A stretch of 6,585 nucleotides of DNA, taken from Pedosphaera sp. Its GTDB lineage: Bacteria; Verrucomicrobiota; Verrucomicrobiia; Limisphaerales; SXTU01. The translations under genes were made by a program, and so were the position numbers. Positions 1 through 5,647 of this stretch are shown here, one piece after another. The notes beneath the pieces are model-generated. The model did no database searches. It saw only the letters and a list, made by a program, of their open reading frames with translations, and had not been told where the DNA came from. Each line of letters begins with the position of its first letter. The stretch's first letter is position 1. The DNA lies in NCBI GenBank assembly GCA_009695395.1, contig SIBB01000209.1:1-6585 (forward strand), given 5' to 3'.

Positions 1-1
1 G

Positions 2-1618
2 CCGAACAGTCTCGCGCTCACGCCGGACGAGAAACTCCTCTTCATCGCCAACGCGAACATCAACACGCTCGCCGTCGTGGACGTGGCCGTGCGTGGCAAG
101 AGCCGTTCGCTTGGCTTCATCCCGACCGGCTGGTATCCGACCTCCGTGCGCGTCACTCCCGACGGCAAGAAGCTACTCGTCGCGAATGGCAAGGGCATCA
201 TCTCGAAGCCGAACCCCGGCGGCCCGCAGCCCGGCAAGAAGTCCGCGCCCGGCAGCACCGTGGAATACATCGGCGGCCTGTTCAAAGGCACGTTGAGCAT
301 CATCGAGCTGCCCAAGCGCGTGGACTTCGAGAAGCAGTTGGAGAAATACACCGCCACGGCCTACCGGTGTTCGCCGCTCAAGCGCGACAACTCCATCGCC
401 ACCGCGCGTCCGGCGGACAGCCCGATTCCCGGCAAGCTCGGCGAGGCCAGTCCCATCAAGTATTGCCTCTACATCGTGAAGGAGAACCGCACTTACGACC
501 AGGTCTTCGGCGACATGAAGGAAGGCCGCGGCGACCCGAAGCTCTGCCTCTTCCCCGAGCGCGTGACGCCGAACCACCACCGGCTCGCGCGCGACTTCGT
601 GCTGCTCGACAACTTCTACGTCGAGAGCGAAGTCAGCGCCGATGGCCACGAGTGGACGATGGGCGCTTACGCGAGCGATTACGTGGAGAAGTTCTGGCCG
701 ATGAGCTACGGCCACAACAAGACGAAGAAGTATTCCTACCCGGCGGAAGGCAACTTCCCCATCGCCACGCCCGCCGGTGGTTATCTCTGGGACGTGGCGG
801 CGGAGGCGAAGGTGAGTTTCCGCAGCTACGGCGAGTTCGTGCAGAACGGCAAGAAGCTCGGCGACCCCGCCACCGCGCGGCTCAAGTCGCTGAACGGCCG
901 CTTCGACCCTCTCTATCGCGGCTTCGACATGGACTACCCCGACGTGAAGCGCGCCGAGCGGTTCATCAGCGAGTTGAAGCGCTTCGAGGGCGAGGGCGAC
1001 ATGCCGCGCCTGCAAGTCATCCGCCTGCCGCAGGACCACACCTCCGGCACGAGCGTTGGCAAGTGGACGCCCACCGCGTGCATGGCCGAGAACGACCTCG
1101 CGCTCGGGATGCTTGTCGAGGCCGTGAGCAAGTCGAAGTTCTGGGGGCAGACGGCCATCTTCGTCGTAGAGGACGACGCGCAGAACGGCCCCGACCACGT
1201 GGACGCGCACCGCACCGTGGCCTTCGTCATCAGCCCATACACGAAGCGCGGCGCGGTGGACTCCACGATGTATTCCACCAGCTCGATGCTGCGCACGATG
1301 GAACTCATTCTCGGCATGCGCCCCATGTCGCAGTTCGATGCCGCCGCGACGCCGATGTTTAACTCCTTCCAAGCGAAAGCCGACCTGCGCCCCTACGCCA
1401 CGCTGCCCGCGAACGTGGACGTGAACGAACTCAACGGGAAGCTCGCGTGGGGTGCAGAGAAATCGCGCAAGATGGACTTCACGAAGGAAGACGCTGCCGA
1501 TGACTTGCTGCTCAACGAAATCATCTGGCGCAGCGTGCGTGGCCCGAATAGCAAGATGCCCGCGCCAGTGCGTGCGGCGTTCGTCTTCACCAAGCCGGTT
1601 GGGGATGATGATGACTGA
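2..1618 (+). CDS. YVTN beta-propeller / phosphoesterase fusion protein, 5' end missing
   Basis: The frame is open from base 2, so the start lies outside the window; the GTG at 77 is an internal valine codon. Of the 538 visible residues, about 4-95 hold the last propeller blades: two YVTN-like blades (TPDEKLLFIAN near residue 8, TPDGKKLLVAN near 52) and a closing strand GTLSIIELP near 96. From about residue 150 a phosphoesterase domain begins with KENRTYDQVFGD (160-171). It continues with SADGHEW (212-218), LPQDHTSGT (342-350) and EDDAQNGPDHVDAHRT (390-405), whose Asp and His residues are the likely metal ligands of an alkaline-phosphatase-like fold. This matches the family annotated as bifunctional YncE / alkaline phosphatase family protein. 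The substrate is unknown; a phosphate ester is the family expectation. Relatives are usually exported, but the N-terminus is not visible. The protein ends in a short acidic tail (VGDDDD). It lies 77 bases upstream of the PSD1 gene on the same strand and may be co-transcribed. Family assignment is firm; specific activity is not. Confidence 0.9.
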   Translation, partial: PNSLALTPDEKLLFIANANINTLAVVDVAVRGKSRSLGFIPTGWYPTSVRVTPDGKKLLVANGKGIISKPNPGGPQPGKKSAPGSTVEYIGGLFKGTLSIIELPKRVDFEKQLEKYTATAYRCSPLKRDNSIATARPADSPIPGKLGEASPIKYCLYIVKENRTYDQVFGDMKEGRGDPKLCLFPERVTPNHHRLARDFVLLDNFYVESEVSADGHEWTMGAYASDYVEKFWPMSYGHNKTKKYSYPAEGNFPIATPAGGYLWDVAAEAKVSFRSYGEFVQNGKKLGDPATARLKSLNGRFDPLYRGFDMDYPDVKRAERFISELKRFEGEGDMPRLQVIRLPQDHTSGTSVGKWTPTACMAENDLALGMLVEAVSKSKFWGQTAIFVVEDDAQNGPDHVDAHRTVAFVISPYTKRGAVDSTMYSTSSMLRTMELILGMRPMSQFDAAATPMFNSFQAKADLRPYATLPANVDVNELNGKLAWGAEKSRKMDFTKEDAADDLLLNEIIWRSVRGPNSKMPAPVRAAFVFTKPVGDDDD

Positions 1619-1695
1619 CTTCGGAATTCGGGCTCAAGCAACGCTGAAACGGCATTCGCTTTGAATGCTACTTCGCCAGGCCAAGTCGGTTTACC

Positions 1696-4230
1696 ATGCC
1701 CGTTTCCGAGCGCATCATTATCGCCCTCGTCTGTTCGGTTGGAGTTGCCTCCGCCGATGTGGATTTCCGCCAGCAAATTCAGCCCGTCCTAGAGAACACC
1801 TGTGTTCGCTGCCACGGCGGGGACTCGGCCAAAGGTGGTTTGCGCCTCGACACCAAGGCCGGGTTTCTCAAGGGCGGCAAACACGGCCCGGTGATTGACG
1901 CCAAGGACTACACGAAGAGCGACCTGCTCCGCCGTATCTCCCTCCCGCGCGACCACTCGGACATTATGCCGCAGGAGACGGAGCCGCTTTCCGGCCCGCA
2001 TAAGAACTGGCTCACCGACTGGGTCCGCACCGGCGCGAAGTGGCCTGATGGCGTCGTGCTCAAGACGCGAAAGAAGGAAGTTCCGGGCTTGGCCGAGCGC
2101 CAGTTCATCCCCGAGAAAGCGCCGGCGTCCCTCGCCGCCGCCGCCGCCGTGACCGATCAGATTATCAAGCAGGAAAACGCCATCGCCAAAGGAGGGGTGC
2201 CTCCTTTCGCGGGGGTGATTGACGACCTCGCCTACCTCCGCCGCGCGACACTGGACCTCATCGGCCGCATCCCGACCATCGCGGAAATCAGCGCCTTCGA
2301 GCGCGAGAGCGCGGGCGACCGCCGCGCCAAGCTGATTGACCGCCTCCTCGACCACCCCCGCTTCGCCGAGCGCTGGACGGTCTTCTACGCCGACATGCTC
2401 CGCGTTCGCTCGCAGCAGGATGGCGGGCCGCAGCTCCTTGCCTACGTGAACCGCAGCGTCGCGCAGGGCAAGCCCTACGACGAGATGGCGCGCGAACTCA
2501 TCGCCACCAACGGCCGGCCTGAGAACACGCCCGCCGCTGGCTTCGCGTTGGGCGATGCCGCCAACCCGATGGCCCTGGCCGGCGCGACCGCGCAGATTTT
2601 CCTCGGCGTCCGCGTCCAGTGCGCCGAGTGCCATGACCACCCGTTCGATGACTGGAAGCAGAAGGAGTTTTACGAGCTGGCTGCCTACTTCGGCACCATC
2701 AAGCGCGTCGAGCAGGGCAAGAACATCAAGCGCATCTACACCACCGAGGGCAAGGAGACGGCGGTGAAATGGCCCCCTGAGCGCGAGCAGGCCCCGAAGC
2801 GCGACGGCGTGGCCCCGAAGTTCCCCTTCGAGATGGTTAACTACACCACCAAGCCCCACTTCATCAGCCGACTCGAAGACCGCCGCAAGCCAGACACCGC
2901 CGGCCTCAGTGCCGTCGCCGCGAAGAAGGCGCTCGACGAACTCGTGGACGGCTTCAGCGTCAAGCAAGCCCTGCGCGACTCCAAGTCCGAGGCTGATGTG
3001 CTCGCCGAAGCCAAGGCCGCTGCGAAACAGGGCGACGATGGCAGGAGCGTTTACGTCCAGAGCGAAGACCGGCGGAAACTCGCCGCGATGATTACCGACC
3101 CGCGCAACCCCTACTTCGCCCGCTCCTTCGTGAACCGCGTCTGGGCCGAGTTGGTCGGGCGGGGCTTCATCGAGCCGCTCGACAACATCTCCGCCTACAA
3201 CGAAATCCGGCACCCGCAGACGCTTCAGTTCCTCGCGCAGGAGTTCATCGCCAGCGGTTACGACCTGCGGTCCCTCGTGAAGCTGACCATGCTCACCGAG
3301 ACCTATCAGCGCGGCCATCTTGCCGCCGGGGTCAGCGTGGCCGACGTGGCGCGCGCCGAGGAATCCTTCACCGCCACCCGCGCCCGCCGGATGCTCGGCG
3401 AAGTCCTCTTCGACAGCGTCTCCGCCGCCGGCCACCTCCTCACCCACAAGTGGCCCGAGGGCGCGAACGTGCGCGAGGTGAAGCGCCAGGTCCGCATCTC
3501 GCTCGCGCCCGCCGCGATGCTCGATGCCGCTGAAGACAAGACCACCAACCAGCCCGCCATGATGGCGATGGCAAAGCCCGGCCAAGCCCCCGCCCCCTAC
3601 GATCTCGAGAAGGGTGCGACCCTCGACTTCGAGGCGCTGCTCAAGCCCGAGAAGATGAAGAAGGGCGAAGACAAGTTCGCCGACGTGCTCACCGAGTCGA
3701 AGATGGACCTCGAGATGAACAAGAAGATGGAAGACGACGCCATCGAAGCCGTGCGCCAGGCGCGCATCCGCCTGCTCCGCTCCGGCAACGCCGAGCGTTT
3801 CCGGCTCGAGACCGTCTCCGCGCTGGTGGATGACAACCCCAAGTTCGACACCACCCTCCGCATGGCCACGCCCGCCCCGCCCTCGCACTTCTTGCGCGTC
3901 TTCGGCCAACCCGCCCGCGACAACCTCGGCGAGTTCCGCGACGAATCACCCTCCCTCCGGCAGGAGTTGATGATGCTCAACGGCAAGGCCACCCACGAAG
4001 CCTCGCGCGTCGGCCCGCTCGAGCCGGTTCACGCGCTCATCTCCGGCCCGAACGCGAACACCGGCAAGGCCGTTGAATTCGTGTATCTCGAAATCCTCAC
4101 CCGCCGTCCCACCGCTGAGGAATTGGCCGAAGCCCGCGAAGTCATCGCCGCGGGCAAGGACCCCGCCGACGGCCTCGCTGACCTCCGTTGGGCCATGCTC
4201 AACTCCCACGAATTCCGGTATCTGCCCTGA
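1696..4230 (+). CDS. PSD1 and planctomycete cytochrome c domain protein (PSCyt1-DUF1549-DUF1553)
   Basis: This is a complete 844-residue protein. The ATG at 1696 is chosen because it gives a Sec-type signal peptide: R6, the hydrophobic run IIIALVCSVGVA, and a cleavage site ASA before DVDF at residue 20/21. The Cys in that run has no lipobox. Residues about 22-120 form a PSCyt1-type cytochrome c domain with haem motif CVRCH (36-40) and the typical GGLRLDT stretch; M91 in DIMPQ is a possible axial ligand. An Ala-rich linker leads to DUF1549 (about 170-390; LRRATLDLIGRIPT, then a second CxxCH in CAECHDHPFDDWKQ at 309-322). DUF1553 occupies about 455-844 (DPRNPYFARSFVNRVWAEL, SGYDLRSLVKLTMLTETYQ, ending DLRWAMLNSHEFRYLP). 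A charged Lys/Glu/Met-rich segment at about 630-695 looks inserted. Haem attachment implies a periplasmic protein. DUF1549 and DUF1553 have no proven reaction; an oxidoreductase role is inferred only. The gene is followed after 19 bases by its usual partner, DUF1501. No clear Shine-Dalgarno motif precedes the start. Confidence 0.95.
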   Translation: MPVSERIIIALVCSVGVASADVDFRQQIQPVLENTCVRCHGGDSAKGGLRLDTKAGFLKGGKHGPVIDAKDYTKSDLLRRISLPRDHSDIMPQETEPLSGPHKNWLTDWVRTGAKWPDGVVLKTRKKEVPGLAERQFIPEKAPASLAAAAAVTDQIIKQENAIAKGGVPPFAGVIDDLAYLRRATLDLIGRIPTIAEISAFERESAGDRRAKLIDRLLDHPRFAERWTVFYADMLRVRSQQDGGPQLLAYVNRSVAQGKPYDEMARELIATNGRPENTPAAGFALGDAANPMALAGATAQIFLGVRVQCAECHDHPFDDWKQKEFYELAAYFGTIKRVEQGKNIKRIYTTEGKETAVKWPPEREQAPKRDGVAPKFPFEMVNYTTKPHFISRLEDRRKPDTAGLSAVAAKKALDELVDGFSVKQALRDSKSEADVLAEAKAAAKQGDDGRSVYVQSEDRRKLAAMITDPRNPYFARSFVNRVWAELVGRGFIEPLDNISAYNEIRHPQTLQFLAQEFIASGYDLRSLVKLTMLTETYQRGHLAAGVSVADVARAEESFTATRARRMLGEVLFDSVSAAGHLLTHKWPEGANVREVKRQVRISLAPAAMLDAAEDKTTNQPAMMAMAKPGQAPAPYDLEKGATLDFEALLKPEKMKKGEDKFADVLTESKMDLEMNKKMEDDAIEAVRQARIRLLRSGNAERFRLETVSALVDDNPKFDTTLRMATPAPPSHFLRVFGQPARDNLGEFRDESPSLRQELMMLNGKATHEASRVGPLEPVHALISGPNANTGKAVEFVYLEILTRRPTAEELAEAREVIAAGKDPADGLADLRWAMLNSHEFRYLP
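2188..2207 (+). repeat. Perfect 8-bp hairpin inside the PSD1 gene
   Basis: The arm AAAGGAGG (2188-2195) is followed by the loop GGTG (2196-2199) and the exact complement CCTCCTTT (2200-2207). In frame it encodes K165-G-G-V-P-P-F, in the linker between the cytochrome c domain and DUF1549. The left arm is also a full-length match to a consensus Shine-Dalgarno sequence, and the right arm looks like the 16S anti-Shine-Dalgarno tail. The in-frame GTG codons at 2197 and 2215 are too close and too far, respectively, for a normal internal start. It could be chance, a local RNA structure, or a remnant of a short palindromic insertion. Confidence 0.45.
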
Positions 4231-4252
4231 ACTGTTAAACACAAAACACATG
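4231..4252 (+). promoter_or_regulatory. A-rich, Shine-Dalgarno-less start region of the DUF1501 gene
   Basis: The 19 bases between the PSD1 stop and the DUF1501 ATG are A-rich (AAACACAAAACAC just before the ATG) and have no GGAGG-like motif. The start is therefore placed by protein content rather than by a ribosome binding site: the ATG at 4250 puts SRRRFL at residues 10-15, right for a Tat leader. An unstructured A-rich leader and tight spacing suggest leaderless-like initiation or translational coupling to PSD1. No promoter is evident in this gap. Confidence 0.4.
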
Positions 4253-5515
4253 AGCTCCTGCACTGACTACTACACGTCCCGTCGCCGCTTCCTCGCGCAA
4301 TTCGCCGGCACGGGCGCGCTGCTCGGCATGCCCATCAACCGCCTCGTCGCCGCGATCGGGTCCGCCCACGCGCCGAAGGCCGAGTCCGTCGTCCTCTTCT
4401 GGAACGGCGGCGGCATGAGCCACATTGACACCTGGGACCCGAAGCCGGGCCGTGCAGTCAGCGGCGAGTTCGAGCCGATCAAGACCAGCGCCGACGGCAT
4501 CCAGATCAGCGAGATTTTTCCGCAACTCGCCAAGCAGATGCACCACTGCTCCATCATCCGCTCCATCGCGGGCACGAACGGCGACCACGGGCGCGCCACC
4601 TACGAACTGCAAACGAGCCACCCGCAAAACCCGGCGCTCGTGCATCCTGGCCTCGGCTCGTTCGTCATCAACGAGAGCCAGAAGGCCGGCGACCTGCCCG
4701 CCTACATCAGCATTGGCGGCATGGCTCCGCGCGCCGGCTACCTCGGCCAGCGTTGCGAGGCCTACTACATCGGCCTGCCCGGCGAGCGCGACCCGTATCT
4801 CGCCTTCCCCGACGGCATCCACCACACGCAAGGTGAGCGCCGCCTCGAAGTCTTGGCTAAGATGAACCTGCGCACCTCCGGCAAGCTCGCCGCGCGCGAC
4901 CTGAAGGAAGCCGATGTCGCCCTCAAGGACGCTGTCGCCCTGATGAAAAGCCCCGCCCTCGCCTCCTTCGACCTCGACAAGGAAAACCCAAAGACCCTCG
5001 AACGCTACGGCCTCACCGAGTTCGGTCGCGGCACCTTGCTCGCCAAGAAGCTCATCGAGACCGGCGTGCGCTTCGTGCAGGTCAACCGCGGCGGTTTCGA
5101 CAACCACATGGACGTCTTCCCCGCGATGCGCAACCACGGCTCCGTGATGGACCCGGCGGTCGCCTCGCTCATCGAAGACCTTCACTCCTCAGGCCGGCTG
5201 CAGAAAACCCTCGTCATCATGCTCAGCGAGTTCGGCCGCACGCCGGTGATCAATAAGGACGCGGGTCGCGACCACCATGCGCGCGTCTTCAGTTGCTTCA
5301 TGGCCGGTGGCGGCATCAAGGGCGGCCAAGTCATCGGCTCGTCCGACAAGGACGGCATGGCCCCGGAGAACCGCCCGGTGCAAGTCGCCGACCTCCACGC
5401 CAGCGTCTGCCACGCCCTCGGCATTGACCACACCCGGGAATTGACCACCCCGCTCAACCGCCCGATGAAGCTGGTCAAGGAAGGTGCCAAGCCCGTCGCC
5501 GAGCTCTTCGCCTGA
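4250..5515 (+). CDS. DUF1501 domain protein with Tat leader (sulfatase/alkaline-phosphatase-like)
   Basis: The gene encodes 421 residues, about normal for a DUF1501 protein. The same frame stays open upstream to 4073 inside PSD1, but only the ATG at 4250 gives a sensible N-terminus: SRRRFL (10-15) and the hydrophobic stretch FAGTGALLGMP, a twin-arginine signal. The mature part starts near residue 44 (AESVVLFWNGGGMSH). Likely metal-site motifs are GGGMSHIDTWDPKP (53-66; H58, D60, D63), NGDHGRATYE (110-119), GGFDNHMD (281-288), MLSEFGRTP (324-332) and GRDHHARVF (339-347). These match DUF1501, a relative of the alkaline-phosphatase/sulfatase superfamily. No Cys or Ser in a classical sulfatase C/S-x-P-x-R context is visible, so calling it a sulfatase would go too far. 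Tat export suggests folding, and perhaps cofactor loading, in the cytoplasm before release to the periplasm. It lies 19 bases after PSD1, its recurrent genomic partner, and is the last gene before the terminator at 5533. The substrate is unknown. Confidence 0.94.
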   Translation: MSSCTDYYTSRRRFLAQFAGTGALLGMPINRLVAAIGSAHAPKAESVVLFWNGGGMSHIDTWDPKPGRAVSGEFEPIKTSADGIQISEIFPQLAKQMHHCSIIRSIAGTNGDHGRATYELQTSHPQNPALVHPGLGSFVINESQKAGDLPAYISIGGMAPRAGYLGQRCEAYYIGLPGERDPYLAFPDGIHHTQGERRLEVLAKMNLRTSGKLAARDLKEADVALKDAVALMKSPALASFDLDKENPKTLERYGLTEFGRGTLLAKKLIETGVRFVQVNRGGFDNHMDVFPAMRNHGSVMDPAVASLIEDLHSSGRLQKTLVIMLSEFGRTPVINKDAGRDHHARVFSCFMAGGGIKGGQVIGSSDKDGMAPENRPVQVADLHASVCHALGIDHTRELTTPLNRPMKLVKEGAKPVAELFA

Positions 5516-5532
5516 TCCCCACCTCAATCATT

Positions 5533-5567
5533 GAGCGCGGACGGAAACGTCCGCGCTCTTTGCTTTT
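5533..5567 (+). terminator. Rho-independent terminator after the DUF1501 gene
   Basis: A perfect 11-bp stem, GAGCGCGGACG (5533-5543) with CGTCCGCGCTC (5548-5558), is closed by a GAAA tetraloop of the stable GNRA class. It is followed by TTTGCTTTT (5559-5567). It sits 17 bases after the DUF1501 stop, where the operon should end. Read on the - strand, the hairpin is followed by AATGATTGAG with no U-run, so it should act mainly on + strand transcripts. Confidence 0.9.
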
Positions 5568-5572
5568 CAAGG

Positions 5573-5647
5573 GTAGCCGCCGAGGTAAGGAGGCGGACAT
5601 GTGGGCGGGATAACTCCTGGAATCGGCCTCCTGACCTCGGCGGCTAC
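5573..5647. repeat. 22-bp near-perfect inverted repeat, REPIN-like
   Basis: The left arm at 5573-5594 begins GTAGCCGCCGAGGT and ends AGGAGGC. The right arm at 5626-5647 is its reverse complement with one mismatch (A5587 against G5633). The spacer is 31 bases (5595-5625). Both arms, read outside-in, start with GTAGCCGCCGAGGT, giving two head-to-head copies of one short unit. This is the architecture of a REP doublet/REPIN or a very small MITE. The right arm overlaps the last codon and stop of the TPR gene on the - strand. Neither side is followed by a U-run, so it is not a canonical terminator, although it could stall polymerase or protect a 3' end. Copy number in the genome cannot be seen here. 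Confidence 0.8.

Noticed and set aside
173..1372. 399-codon open frame on the - strand opposite the phosphoesterase gene
   Set aside because: Same reason: His/Arg/Ala/Val-rich shadow of a gene with intact catalytic motifs.
1651..1669. Small hairpin GCATTC / GAATGC with a 5-base loop between genes 1 and 2
   Set aside because: The stem is only 6-7 pairs and no U-run follows, so it is too weak to call a terminator.
2134..2151. GCC triplet tract encoding five alanines in PSD1
   Set aside because: Ordinary Ala-rich linker in GC-rich DNA; too short to argue for phase variation.
1789..3909. 706-codon open frame on the - strand opposite PSD1
   Set aside because: It lies antisense to a gene with clear family motifs; long antisense frames are expected in GC-rich coding DNA, and its translation is low-complexity (Gly/Val/Leu/Glu/His) with no recognisable domain.
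4073..4249. N-terminal extension of DUF1501 from a TTG inside PSD1
   Set aside because: It would add 59 Ser/Pro-rich residues before a good Tat signal and overlap PSD1 by 158 bases; the ATG at 4250 is far better.
4235..5185. 316-codon open frame on the - strand opposite the DUF1501 gene
   Set aside because: Compositional shadow of DUF1501; no domain is recognisable.
5524..5534. TCAATCATTGA palindrome before the terminator
   Set aside because: An 11-base palindrome of this kind is common by chance; it overlaps the terminator stem and no operator context is present.
5587..5613. AAGGAGG, 5-base gap, then ATG-TGG-GCG-GGA-TAA: a four-codon frame with a good ribosome binding site
   Set aside because: It lies in the arm and spacer of the palindrome and just after a terminator; such a tiny frame is most likely chance.
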